A stretch of DNA of 64,000 nt from Diphasiastrum complanatum (lineage: Eukaryota; Streptophyta; Lycopodiopsida; Lycopodiales; Lycopodiaceae): assembly GCA_029204225.1 (NCBI GenBank), contig CM055098.1, positions 2,045,106-2,109,105 on the forward strand. The letters are read 5' to 3'. Both the position numbers and the translations under genes were made by a program. The notes beneath the pieces were generated by a model that worked only from the letters and a program-made list of their open reading frames with translations, had not been told where the DNA came from and did no database searches. Shown here piece by piece: positions 1-10,282 of the stretch (the first letter of the stretch is position 1; every line of letters starts with the position of its first letter).

Positions 1-582
1 ATGTGTGTACATATCTATAAAATATCATTAGCTTATCAGGAGTTCATCTTGCAAGTTCCTAGAAGTTAGAGAAATTACCTCAAATCAAGGAAAATCATGG
101 TGAGGCATGGCATCAAGTTAGGAATCAAAGAGGTGGGTGCTTATCTAGCATTGATTGGTGGATCTGAAGTGATGTGGCATTCCCCACAAATGACAGACTT
201 GCTAAGTCAACATATTAGGTCAAAATGTACTTGATCTATATATGGATCATCATTGTGAATATGAAATTTGATGAGAGATCTTGATTTTGAGGCAAATCCA
301 TGCTATTTTCACTATTTGTGTTGTGATCTTTTGCATTGAATGCTATCCTTAGTTATTGTACTTCACTTTTTGCCCATTGTCCGTACAGTGATAGGTTTCA
401 CACGTGTGAGATAGCTCTTCCATTAGTTTGATCAATTTACATCTTGCTAGTTAAGTGCTACTTTTTTATCTAGATCAAGATCCCATCATTAGATTTGTGA
501 ATGATCAATCCAACTAGCATCCAATACCTCTTGTGGATTGACTGTAGATCCATTTATGGTCCAAAAATCAAAGAATTTAACA
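1..582 (+). repeat. LTR remnant, A-related copia family
   Basis: The last 100 bases match the end of the element A LTR in order: a block reading CATCCAATacCTCTTGTGGAT, then GTAGATCCATTTATGGTCC, ending in AACA at about 582. Further left are a CTATATATGG box near 236-245, a CCGTACAG block and the palindrome CACACGTGTG at 399-408, in the order seen in other LTRs here. No primer-binding site follows at 583, so this is a solo or truncated LTR. Its left end lies outside the window. Confidence 0.5.
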
Positions 583-1116
583 ATATTTTCTAAAAAAATC
601 AGTGCCCAATGTTGACAAGAAATATTGTAAGTCAACTTTTTTTTGTTGTTGATGAGTTGAGGATAATGGTTAGTTGACTTAGTTTTGTACATTGATTGTC
701 AATAGTATTGAATCACGCTTCTATGGAATATTAGAAAATAAAGATTTTTTTTTTACAAACATGTAAAAGCATTTAAATGATGTACAATAGTATAAACTAG
801 CAAGGTAACTTTTTATAAGGGACATTTAGGGATCAAACTTTTTCTAATATCATGAATTGCTTTTTTGCAGGTACGTAAAAGACAAGAGCATGATATCAAA
901 TGTACAAACATTGGCAAAACTATCAAAATAGTAGAAGAGCGATAGAATCAATAATCAAATCATTACAAGTCTATCATCAATATTAAAACGACCATAAAAG
1001 CAAAAAAATTTCCATATAACAATCCAAAAATCCCATTAATGGGTTGTGTACATGTTAAATATATATCTTTTTTGATCAAAGCATTTATATATATATATCA
1101 TTTGCATAAAAACTAT
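583..1116. other. No recognisable feature
   Basis: A+T-rich sequence with several T or A runs and a TA repeat near 1,087-1,098. I see no coding frame, LTR end or primer site. It probably includes the 3' flank of the decayed minus-strand gene that ends at 1,117. Confidence 0.5.
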
Positions 1117-1930
1117 CTATTCATCTGCTTTGTCTTTTTCTTTTTCTAGATTAAAATTGGTTGCTCCTGTATTTTCTATACATCAAGAGCTTGGTATAGG
1201 ACTATTTTTTACCTTATACCTTCCCTTTCGTTAAGAAGGATTTCAACTCCTTTCTCTCCATATATAACTACATCTGCATCCATTGCTATCTAGAATGCAA
1301 TCAAAGGAGTAGTCTTCTTCTTACGATCTTTCAGGGCCTTATCATCGGGGACAATTATTTTGGCATTTGAAACAAAAGCCTTGATCAAATCCTATCATAA
1401 TTTGTATACTTCATTAAGATTGTATTGATCAAGAGTGAACGATCATTTTTCAACACAATCGATTAGTAATGTCATGGACACAATGCTAAACTATAAAAAG
1501 TTTACATAATCAAATGCATAAAACAACAAAAATTTATTTTATCTATATCGACGTTCTCTTGTATATTGTACCACTCAAAAATAACTTGGTGTTATATATC
1601 ACAAACCAACCACCACTAAAAGAACCATTTTGCTATATACACTACAAGTAATAAAAGCAGAATATTAATATCATGATAGGCACAAAGTGCAAAGAACAAA
1701 AATTCTAAAAATTCTAAAAAATAATAATTAGGAAAATGCTTACCTGAATGGACTTTACTTTTACCAATAGATTTTAAAGTTGTTGGTATCTCTTTGATAG
1801 CTCTTGGAAGAAGAGCATCAAATTTTGTATGTGTGAATTCGATAGAATTCAGCTTAACATGTAGAAAATTTGATACACCTTCTTTATCAATTTGATCAAA
1901 ATAATAACGATTGTATCAAGGGGAAATCTA
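1117..1930 (-). pseudogene. Decayed 3' end of an unidentified host gene (two exon-like blocks)
   Basis: Read on the minus strand, 1,930-1,744 is a coding-like block. It follows a pyrimidine-rich tract ending TTCTAG and ends at CAG|GTAAGC, a good donor site. A second block begins after TTTTTATAG near 1,490. It encodes segments such as NAKIIVPDDKALKDRKKKTT and MDADVVIYGEKGVEILL, and after a one-base shift near 1,212 it ends in NLEKEKDKADE and a stop at 1,117. About six in-frame stops occur, all TGA or TAG, as expected when TGG, CGA or CAG codons decay by cytosine deamination. The two blocks do not join in phase without an indel. I do not recognise the family. It does not resemble retroelement gag or pol. 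The C element LTR begins 40 bp upstream of the first block, so it may have landed in an intron. Confidence 0.45.
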
Positions 1931-1969
1931 GAATCATAAAATAAAAAGATAAAAGATCCATAAAGAAAT

Positions 1970-2325
1970 TGTGAGAAATTCAAAATTGAGGCCAACTTTC
2001 TATCAGACTTCAAGTTTGACTTTTCAAACTTAATTAGTCTAAATTTCATTTGAATAAACACTTTTTGAAAGTGTGGGAAATGTAGAAGTCGAGTTTGAGT
2101 ATATTCAAATTTAAATGTTGGGTACATTGAATCTAGAACCAAAAATAGGGGTTTACATTTTGGAGGGAAAGCCAAGTGGCCAAATAGGGTTTGGACCTGT
2201 TATAAAAGGATGTAACTCATGGAGAAGCAGATCTTCTCTCTTATCTATCTCATTTCATGCTTATACATGGCTCTCTTGGGTACTACTATCCATTGGTGCA
2301 CTATACTTGTGACATCTTGCAATTC
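1970..2325 (+). repeat. Element C 5' LTR, left part
   Basis: The LTR starts TGTGAGAAATTC and carries TATAAAAGG at 2,201. It matches the solo LTR at 26,071-26,641 over GGGTACATTGAATCTAGA, AAGCCAAGTGGCCAAATAGG and CTATCCATTGGTGCACTAT. It is interrupted after AATTC (2,321-2,325) by element B and resumes at 12,567. Confidence 0.75.
2321..2325. repeat. Target-site duplication of element B, left copy (AATTC)
   Basis: AATTC precedes the B LTR start at 2,326 and is repeated at 12,562-12,566 directly after the B 3' LTR. The solo C LTR reads straight through this site (TTGCAATTCTATGTGTAG near 26,382-26,399), which confirms an empty-site structure. Confidence 0.9.
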
Positions 2326-2341
2326 TGTCAAAATAATGAAA

Positions 2342-3040
2342 TGTGAAGAATTGCCAAAAATTGGCAAATCTAGCTTGATCAAAAACCATGTAGAATAGTG
2401 TAAATTGTGTACACAAGTGGGTCCCACACATGTGAGGCCATGATGCCACATGGGAAACCCATCCTAATGTAGGTTAGTTCAAGTCAAGAGAGTTGGTCAT
2501 GTCTATTTGGTGGTCATCCCTACTTTATAGGACCTACACCTAAGTTTAAGGTGAAAAATTGACCAACTAGCTACCTACCAAGCATAACTCTAGGAAATAG
2601 ACTAGGGTTTCATTTTAGGTCAAGGAGAGTGAGTTAACTTCCTTATTACATGCTGGAAATCCACCTAAATTCAAGAAGGAAGTCGAATTTGCTATGTATT
2701 CCCTCTCTCCATAGTGAGAAAAAAGAAAATTTTTGGAGCTCATTGGCAATCTCAAGCTAGTTCACTATGTACATTGAGTTTTTGTGTTCCAAATGAAACC
2801 AAATCAATTTCTACTTGTTTCTCAGGTTGAAGGCCGTACTACAGCCTGTAGTACACACGTGTGGGCTCGGATTTCAATGTTTATCAATGCTTTTGATTGT
2901 TAATGCTTGTTGTTTGTCAAATTGCCAATCTAGATCAACTTTGGTGTCTAGTTTTTTGATAGATTGTTAAGCAAGTATCCAATCACTCTTGTGGATCTTT
3001 TGTAGATCCATTTATGGTCCTAAAGTACAGTACTTTGACA
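2342..3040 (+). repeat. Element A 5' LTR
   Basis: Starts TGTGAAGAATTGCC and ends GTACTTTGACA. A TTTATAGG motif near 2,524 may be the TATA box. GCCGTACT and, at 2,854-2,863, CACACGTGTG lie in the downstream third. Differences from the 3' copy include one base of that palindrome. Confidence 0.95.
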
Positions 3041-3053
3041 TGGTATCAGAGCC
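3041..3053 (+). promoter_or_regulatory. Primer-binding site of element A
   Basis: TGGTATCAGAGCC directly abuts the LTR end CA. It is the initiator-Met tRNA complement used by plant copia elements to prime minus-strand DNA synthesis. Bases 3,054-3,845 form the leader and hold a degenerate direct repeat of about 100 bp: GATTATAAGTCCATTTGTTGG near 3,554 recurs near 3,728. Confidence 0.95.
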
Positions 3054-3845
3054 AAGTACAAGAGCATAAGCCATTGATCTAATGCAAATCCATTTTTAGC
3101 AAGTTTTGGTGCTAAAAGCTAGTATTGAGAGGGCAAGCTAGAATCTTGATTTTGGTGAGGAGATTTGATCCCAAACTTGGTAGGGGTCCAAATCCGTACT
3201 GTCCACATGTGTGGGCACCTCTGAACCTGCATTTAATGCATGGTATTCATTTGATCCAAAAAAATTCAATTTGTGAGCTATTGGTGTAATTTTTGGCGGA
3301 GATCCTAGAATAATCTACCAAGATCATTTGCCATTGATTAGATTTGAATTTGTTTCATGGAATCTAATTAATCTAGGCTGAGTTCAAGTCCTATTAAGGT
3401 TAAAAACAGGTCTTGAAAGTACACCAAGAAGGAAGAAAGAGATTAAGTCATTTTTTTGTCCAAAAATAGCCAAAATTGGCAAGATTTGATTGTAAGTAGA
3501 TTTCACATCATCTTATCTTCATTCCAACTTTGTGAGGGAGTGCTAGAACTGAGATTATAAGTCCATTTGTTGGATTAGAAATCTAATTTGAGTGAAAAAC
3601 TACAAGAGAGAGACCTTAGTGAGTTTCTAGAGACAATCAAATCCATTTCTTGGCAAGATTTGTTTGAAAGTAGTTTTCACTTCATCTTATCTTCATTCCA
3701 GCTTTGTGAGGGAGTGATAGAACTGTGATTATAAGTCCATTTGTTGGATTAGAAATCAAATTTGAGTGAAACACTGCAAGTGTGAGACCTTTGTGAGTTT
3801 CAAGTCAATCAAATCTATTTCTTGTTTGTAGAAGTCACTAGTAAG

Positions 3846-6002
3846 ATGGGATCTGCTGGAGCATACCTTCTAGAAGCTAGTGAGAGGTTGAATTCTACAA
3901 ATTATGCTATTTGGAAGGTTAGAATGGAGTCACTCTTAGTGCTCCAAGACCTTTATGAGTTCTTGATTGAAGATGAAGATGAACCTCTAGGTGCACAGGA
4001 GTTAGCTAGATACAAGAAGAGATCTAGGCTTGCACTTCATTGTGTGAAGATGAATGTGAGCAATGATTTGTTGAGAGAAGTATCAGCTTGTACTAATTCT
4101 AAAGAGGCTTGGGAGTCTTTAAAATCAATCTATGAGTCTAGCAACACTTCTAGAGTTCTTATGCTTAGAAATCAGATTTTGCAAAGCATGAGGAGAAGTG
4201 AGGAGAGTGCACAAGATTATGTACTCAGAATCAAGTCTCTAAATAGGGAGTTGGCTTCCATTGGAGAGAAGATTCATGATGGAGAGCTTGTACAAATTGT
4301 CCTTAATGGTCTAGGAGATGACTTTGCAAATTTGGTCCAAAGTTTTGCCATCCAAGACACTTTGCCAACTATAGAAAAACTTCACAGTGTATTAGTGGCT
4401 GAAGAGTGTAGGATGCTCCATGCAAAATCTAGGATGAGTTTCTTGTCTTTGCAGGTTGGTGATGAGAAAGCCAATTTCTCATTCAAGGGCAAAAAGAAGA
4501 CCAATGGAAAGAAGAAGCATCCAAAGGAGGCCAAAGAAGAGGATGATGCATCAAGTTCAAAGGACAAGTCAAAGCAAAAATGCTTCTTTTGTGGAAAGAA
4601 GGGGCATTATGCATCTGAATGCTACAAGAGGCTAAGAGCACAAGTGGAGGAGGACAAACAAGGAAACCTTGCAAAGGAGGAGGATGAGGATGAAGTAGAT
4701 GTATTCTTGATGGCATCTACATCCTCACCAACAAGCAATAGCAATTCAAGAGACAATTGGTGGATCGACAGTGGGGCTAGCTCCCACATGTCTTGTGAAA
4801 AGGACTTTTTCTCAACCTTACACTCATTCAATGATGCTAAAAAGTTTGTCTTTACTGCAAATGATGAAGAGTGTAGGATAGATGGTGTTGGCACCATCTC
4901 TTTGTGTCTAGAATCCTCAAAATGCATGGATCTAGAAAATGTCCTTTATGTACCATCAATCACCAAGAATATGCTTAGTGTTGGTCTACTCTTAGAAAGT
5001 GGTTTGGATGTCCACTTTAAGCATGGTGTTTGCTTCATCTTGAAGAATGATGTTTGCATTGCAAAGGGATTTAAACATGGAAGATTGTTTAAGTTGGAAG
5101 CTAGTGTTGCTTTTAAAAGAATGAGCTTGGCAAAGGAGGAGATCACTCAAGAGGAGATCTTGGCAAAGTGTGATCTTGCTTGCATTGAGGAGGAGCATCA
5201 AAAGGAGGAACATCTTGAGGATCAGCCTCAAAGCATGAGAGTTCCAAGGGAGTCCTTAATGACAATGTCCAAGTCATCAAATTGCATGCAAATTGTCCAT
5301 TCAAGTGTGCATCTTGCAAGGGTGGTGAGCATTGGAGAGTCTACTATCTTTGAATACTTTTTGGAAAGTATTAGTAGACATGAGGTGACTTGTTTCTTAC
5401 CTTTAAGATTCATGGTGTTTATTACTTTGTATGACAAGACAATGAAATGGGATGCTTTGAAATCTACATTTGTTGTTGATAGAGCAATTTCATTGGATAA
5501 CTATATCTGTAATAGTTTGAATAGTGTCATAAAAGATGAAATATCATTTGTATTGGAAATCTTTGGGTCCACATGCTTTGAGCATGATCATTCCAATGTA
5601 AGGACCAAAGATTATCCTATTTCAATGATAGGAATAATGGTAGTGTTTTGCTCTTCAAGTAGAGATTGTAGAATCTACTTGTTTTCAACCAAAGAATTTG
5701 TCAATGGTGGAAATGTGATCTTTCAAGAGTGGAAGATTTGTAAACTTGAAGAATCACCTTTGGATCAACACATTATTCAATTCATTGATGTTTTGGAGTC
5801 AAGTCAAGTGGAGGAGCAAGCTCAAAACCCGAGGACTCCAAGAGGAACCTTGAGTATCAAGATGGAGCCATCTAGGCTCAATCATATGGATCAAGCAAGA
5901 CAAGTTGTCTTTGGCAACATTATTTATGCACTTAATATTTTAATTGATGTATCTTCAAGTGCACAAAATGCCTTGGAATCCATGGCTTGGCATGATGTTT
6001 AG
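3846..6002 (+). CDS. gag: Gag-protease polyprotein with a degenerate integrase-like tail, element A
   Basis: An open frame of 718 codons from the methionine at 3,846 (MGSAGAYLLEASERL, the usual copia gag start here; the frame also holds an upstream ATG at 3,822). Residues 1-200 are copia gag. CFFCGKKGHYASEC at about 246-259 is an intact CCHC zinc knuckle. WWIDSGASSHM places the protease aspartate near residue 308. Beyond about residue 440 the similarity becomes faint. FGSTCFEHDHSNVRTKD through RIY..TKE..VIFQE aligns with the integrase C-terminal segment of elements N and L, and PRTPRGTL..EPSRLNHMD with the pol hinge. No D,D-35-E residues are present. The frame is open throughout, unlike every other pol region in the window, so the tail may be retained for a function or the element may simply be young. 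Confidence 0.85.
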   Translation: MGSAGAYLLEASERLNSTNYAIWKVRMESLLVLQDLYEFLIEDEDEPLGAQELARYKKRSRLALHCVKMNVSNDLLREVSACTNSKEAWESLKSIYESSNTSRVLMLRNQILQSMRRSEESAQDYVLRIKSLNRELASIGEKIHDGELVQIVLNGLGDDFANLVQSFAIQDTLPTIEKLHSVLVAEECRMLHAKSRMSFLSLQVGDEKANFSFKGKKKTNGKKKHPKEAKEEDDASSSKDKSKQKCFFCGKKGHYASECYKRLRAQVEEDKQGNLAKEEDEDEVDVFLMASTSSPTSNSNSRDNWWIDSGASSHMSCEKDFFSTLHSFNDAKKFVFTANDEECRIDGVGTISLCLESSKCMDLENVLYVPSITKNMLSVGLLLESGLDVHFKHGVCFILKNDVCIAKGFKHGRLFKLEASVAFKRMSLAKEEITQEEILAKCDLACIEEEHQKEEHLEDQPQSMRVPRESLMTMSKSSNCMQIVHSSVHLARVVSIGESTIFEYFLESISRHEVTCFLPLRFMVFITLYDKTMKWDALKSTFVVDRAISLDNYICNSLNSVIKDEISFVLEIFGSTCFEHDHSNVRTKDYPISMIGIMVVFCSSSRDCRIYLFSTKEFVNGGNVIFQEWKICKLEESPLDQHIIQFIDVLESSQVEEQAQNPRTPRGTLSIKMEPSRLNHMDQARQVVFGNIIYALNILIDVSSSAQNALESMAWHDV

Positions 6003-6197
6003 TTTTGAAGTGTGCTACATGTATATAGACACATTTATGGAACATCTTGTAAGGGATTCTCTAAGAGGTGGTGAAAGATCCTTCATGGACATCATTCTCT
6101 ATTGGAGTCTCAAAAGTTCCTTCTTTGTAGCTGGATTTTTTAGACAATTCTAAAAGCTTTCATTGATCTATCAAGAGAGTTGTAAATAGATCAACCT
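6003..6197 (+). pseudogene. Reverse transcriptase remnant, element A
   Basis: After the main stop, another frame reads MEHLVRDSLRGGERSFMDI and then LYWSL. This matches the segment MEQHVKDPIKGDERSFEDI..LYRSL of copia reverse transcriptase as seen in elements B and D. It shows that A arose from a complete gag-pol element by internal deletion. The rest of reverse transcriptase and all of RNase H are missing. Confidence 0.7.
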
Positions 6198-6212
6198 AAA
6201 TTTGAGGAGGAG
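6198..6212 (+). promoter_or_regulatory. Polypurine tract of element A
   Basis: AAATTTGAGGAGGAG immediately precedes the 3' LTR. It primes plus-strand synthesis in reverse transcription. The same GAGGAGGAG tract abuts the LTRs of elements M and K. Confidence 0.85.
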
Positions 6213-6911
6213 TGTGAAGAATTGCCAAAAATTGGCAAATCTAGCTTGATCAAAAACCATGTAGAATAGTGTAAATTGTGTACACAAGTGGGTCCCACAC
6301 ATGTGAGGCCATGATGCCACATGGGAAACCCATCCTAATGTAGGTTAGTTCAAGTCAAGAGAGTTGGTCATGTCTATTTGGTGGTCATCCCTACTTTATA
6401 GGACCTACACCTAAGTTTAAGGTGAAAATTTGACCAACTAGCTACCTACCAAGCATAACTCTAGGAAATAGACTAGGGTTTCATTTTAGGTCAAGGAGAG
6501 TGAGTTAACTTCCTTATTACATGCTGGAAATCCACCTAACTTCAAGAAGGAAGTCGAATTTGCTATGTATTCCCTCTCTCCATAGTGAGAAAAAAGAAAA
6601 TTTTTGGAGCTCATTGGCAATCTCAAGCTAGTTCACTATGTACATTGAGTTTTTGTGTTCCAAATGAAACCAAATCGATTTCTACTTGTTTCTCAGGTTG
6701 AAGGCCGTACTACAGCCTGTAGTACACACGTTTGGGCTCGGATTTCAATGTTTATCAATGCTTTTGATTGTTAATGCTTGTTGTTTGTCAAATTGCCAAT
6801 CTAGATCAACTTTGGTGTCTAGTTTTTTTATAGATTGTTAAGCAAGCATCCAATCACTCTTGTGGATCTTTTGTAGATCCATTTATGGTCCTAAAGTACA
6901 GTACTTTGACA
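6213..6911 (+). repeat. Element A 3' LTR
   Basis: Same length as the 5' LTR, with about six substitutions. One converts the palindrome CACACGTGTG to CACACGTTTG. Ends GTACTTTGACA at 6,911; the next base resumes element B's LTR. Confidence 0.95.
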
Positions 6912-7511
6912 GAAAAATCTATCTAATGTTGTGAGTATGGGTCCTAGAAATGCCAAAGATGAATTGAGCGCTTTTGGCTTAGTAAAGACCCATCTTAGAA
7001 TAAAATATTCAAGGTAGGTGAGAAGTAGTAACTCGAGCTACCATAGGAATTGCCATTTGTACTTTACATGCCACATTTAATGCATGAAAAGACTATGTGG
7101 CACAATTAGACATAGTGAGGTGGCTTGGATAAGTCTAGATAGCTTGAGAGGTGGATCCACAACTCCAATTCAACTTCAAGTAGGAGAAGAGTCAATGGAT
7201 CTATATATATGTGATGTACTCTCATTGAGAAAATGATGAAATTTGTGTGTAATGCGAATTTGGAGACAAGCTCTTTGTGCCCTCTCTCTCTCCATGAGTT
7301 TTGTACTTTCTATTTTCTCTCTCTAGCCGAGTAGAGGCATTTATGATGCTTTGTCTTATGTTTTGTTGACAGATTTTGCTTGTAACACAATAATATTGCT
7401 TGTACGATCAGCTTTCCTATTGACAACCAATGCTAGTTTGATCTTTATGGTGTTATTGTGCTTAGGAGATAAAAAATACGTGTAGGGCGTCCCACACGTG
7501 TGAATTCAGCA
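6912..7511 (+). repeat. Element B 5' LTR, main part
   Basis: Continues B's LTR after the A insertion, from GAAAAATCTATC to GTGTGAATTCAGCA. It carries CTATATATATG at 7,200-7,210 as a probable TATA box and CACACGTGTG at 7,493-7,502, nine bases from the LTR end. Confidence 0.9.
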
Positions 7512-8217
7512 TGGTATTAGAGCCTACCTAAGTTTTACAAACAAATCTAATCAAAAAGTTTGCAGATCTGATCAGATTTCAAGCTAGGAATTGTCTAGAT
7601 TCTACCTTCTAGCTAGTTTGCAGTTTTCTTGTCATTCTGAGCTTCAAACCACATTGAGTGGGCCAGATCAGGTACTGTATGGAATTTCAGGTGCTGGCAC
7701 GTGTGAAATCCACCCATTTTCAAATTGGTGGATCTCTCTCACCTCAGATCCAAATTTCAAGCAAATTAGCCCACTAGAAAGCTAGAAATTGTAGAATTTG
7801 ATGCAATTTGAATTATGACAGTTGGATAAGCCAATCAAAAGTTATAAGCTTTTGAAGAGTCGTAGGTAGGGCACCTAGACCTGTGGCAAATCATGTGTAC
7901 ATGTCATTTCTTGCTTGAATGATCACAAAAATCATCCAGAAGCTACACAATCTCATCTATATGTGATTTAGGGTTCTAGGCAAATTGTTTCATACAAATA
8001 GATTGTATTTGAGTCAATTTGACATTTTTGGAATATTTCACATGTGTGAAATTCAGATAACCATAACTTTTCCATACTTCATCTTTTTTTTATGATTCAA
8101 ATCTTGTTTTAGAGAGATTGTCAAGCTAGTGAGATCTATCTCACAGTTTTTTTTGCTAAGTCTTACATAGGATTTGGTTCTGTACCCTTGATTGGTTCCT
8201 ATAGTGATTGGTTCCTA
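7512..8217 (+). promoter_or_regulatory. Primer site and leader of element B
   Basis: TGGTATTAGAGCC (7,512-7,524) is the copia primer site with one C-to-T change. The leader to 8,217 is non-coding and matches, on the opposite strand, the leader of element D at about 39,480-40,177. It contains TTTCACATGTGTGAAA near 8,038, a one-base variant of the recurring palindrome. Confidence 0.8.
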
Positions 8218-8331
8218 CAGATTCCATTCTAACCTTCCAAATTGAGTAATTGGAGGTTGACAATCTTTCACTTGCTTCTAATAGAAAGACACTTATTGAA
8301 GACATAAAGAATGATGGAAATAAAAAAAGAT
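8218..8331 (-). other. Local inversion of the gag start, element B
   Basis: In D the order is CCTATAGTGAG, gag start, then GATATTGTACTTGGC. In B the flanks are kept in place but the roughly 114 bp between them, coding for FLLEASERLSTSNYSIWKVRMES, lie on the opposite strand. The inverted block includes the probable start codon, so this copy cannot translate gag normally. Confidence 0.85.
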
Positions 8332-9600
8332 GGATATTGTACTTGGCATTGAAGAAGAACCACAAATTTCTCAAGAAATTTCAAAGTACAAAAAGAGAGC
8401 CAGGATGGCTCTACATTATATATTAAGATGAATGTCTCAAATGACATCTTAAGAGAAATTGGTGCTTGTACTAATGCCAAAGATGCTTGGGATACTCTCA
8501 AGTCTATCTATGGGGCAAAAAATACTTCTAGACTTCTAACACTAAGAAACCAAAATTTTCAAAGAATACAGAGAAGTGATGAATGTGCTTCAACTTATGT
8601 AATGAGAGTTAAAGACCTCCATAGAGAATTGTCATGCATAGGAGACTCCATCAACCAAAATGAACTTGTTCAAGTCATACTTAATGGGTTAAAGGAGGAA
8701 TATGACAACCTTTTTCAGAGTTATGCCATTAAGGAGGAGCTACCAAGTTTGGAAGCACTCCAAAGTGTGCTCATTTCTGAAGAATCAAGACAAGAGTATA
8801 AACTCTTGAAAATGGAGAGATTGTCTCTCAACATTGATGGTAAAGCTCTCTTTACCAAAGACAAGCACAAGACAAGAAGTAAGAATCAACACCAATTCTC
8901 TTCAAGCAAGAACAATCTTATTTCCAAGGAGAAAGGAGATGAGGATGAGTCCTCTCAAGCTTCCACATCCAAGAAGAAGAAGAAAAACATCAAGTGTTTC
9001 TTTTGTGGCAAGAAGGGGCATTATGCCACCAATTGCTTCAAGAAGAAGAGTCAATTCAAGCAAGCCAACATTTTTAATGAAGAGAAGGAAGATGCTCATG
9101 CAAGTGATGCACCTTTCAAGAAGGATGGTTCATGGTATATTGACAGTGGAGCTTCCTCACATATGTGTAGCTGCAAGTATTCTTTTTCATCCATGTCACC
9201 TTATGAAGGAGCCAAGAAGTCCATCTACACAACAAATGATCATGAGTGTGCTATTGAAGGCATAGGGACCATTCCTTTAAAGCTTTCTTCATCAAAAGTT
9301 CTTTCTATGTCTATTGTACATTTTGTTCGCAAGCTAACAAAAAATCTTATTAGTGGTGGGCAATTGTTTGATAGTGGACTAGATGTGAATTTCAATGTTG
9401 ATACATGTACAATCAAGAAGCATGATGAAATCCTTGCTTTTGGGTCTAGGTATGGTGGAATCTACAAGCTTGATCCCAAAGAGTATGCTTACTCTTGTGA
9501 TAGTGCCTTGGCTACTCATATGTCTTTGGAGGAACTATGGCATAGAAGGTTGGGTCATCCTAACTATAATTCTATGGTGTCCATGGTCAAAAAACCCAAG
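8332..9600 (+). pseudogene. gag: Gag-protease region, element B
   Basis: The first codons after the inversion read DIVLGIEEEPQI, then a stop, then an open stretch from 8,428. Gag continues to a CCHC zinc knuckle CFFCGKKGHYATNC near 8,995-9,040. The protease motif WYIDSGASSHM lies near 9,136-9,168, and the pre-integrase motif LWHRRLGHPN near 9,540. A frameshift near 9,590-9,610 separates it from integrase. It descends from a normal copia gag-pol but is broken by the inverted start and by this shift. Confidence 0.9.
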
Positions 9601-10282
9601 CTATTGGCTTGCCTAATCTTATCTCCAAGAATTTCAAGCCATGTGAGGCTTGTGCCATATCTAAGTCTCATAAGAAGCCTTTTTCAAAGTCATCTATCAA
9701 GACTACACATCCATTGGAGCTCATACACTCGGATGTGTACTACTCATCTTCAAAGAGCAAGGGTGGTGCTACTTGCTTTGTAACTTTCATTGATGATTTC
9801 ACTAGATTTACTTGGGTATATCTTCTAGCTTCAAAATCTATGGTGTTTGACTATTTCCTAAAGTTCAAAGCTCTAGTTAAAAAGCAATTTTCTTACAAAA
9901 TCAAGATTCTTAGAAGTGATGGAGGTGGTGAGTACACTTCCAATAAATTTCATGATTATTGTGAGCTTGAAGGCATTAAAAGGGAGTTTTCTTGTGCATA
10001 TACACCATCTCAAAATGGGGTGGTTGAAAGAAAGAATAGAACACTGTGTGAATGTGCCAAAACCATCAGAATTGAGGCATCTTTGCCAAAAGACTTTTGG
10101 GGTGAGGCTATCAATTGTTCAAACTATCTTTGCAATAGACTCCCTCATGTTGCACTTGGAGGAAAGTCACCATATGAAGCACTCTATTTGAAGAAACCTA
10201 AGGTTGAACACCTTAGAGTATTTGGATACATATGCTTTGTCCATATTCCCTTGGAAACGAGAAAGAAGGATGATCCTCCATG
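9601..10282 (+). pseudogene. pol: Integrase, element B
   Basis: Copia integrase core. It has a zinc-binding end (EACAISKSHK), the first catalytic Asp in HSDVYY (codon 9,732), the second in LRSDGGGEY (codon 9,918) and Glu in VVERKNR (codon 10,026). Thirty-five residues separate the last two, the expected D,D-35-E spacing. The domain itself is open. It ends at FVHIPLETRKKDDP, where a deletion removes the C-terminal part, the hinge and the start of reverse transcriptase. Confidence 0.9.

Larger units (their letters stand above)
2342..6911 (+). mobile_element. Element A, non-autonomous copia-like retrotransposon
   Basis: Two 699-bp LTRs (2,342-3,040 and 6,213-6,911) differ at about six positions. 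A perfect primer site follows the first and a GAGGAGGAG polypurine tract precedes the second. The only long frame is gag-protease plus a highly derived tail. Integrase, reverse transcriptase and RNase H are not functional. It sits inside the first bases of the B LTR. The flanks read GAAA (2,338-2,341) and GAAAA (6,912-6,916), a target duplication apparently shortened by one A. It is the youngest insertion I can date here. Element M (50,910-53,058, minus) shares this LTR type and carries ordinary pol. Confidence 0.9.

Noticed and set aside
2115..2312. Short plus-strand open frame of 65 codons
   Set aside because: Lies inside the C LTR promoter region and is not conserved as coding in the solo LTR copy.
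4382..5437. Several minus-strand open frames of 60-100 codons
   Set aside because: All are antisense shadows of the element A gag-protease frame, with no domain signature of their own.
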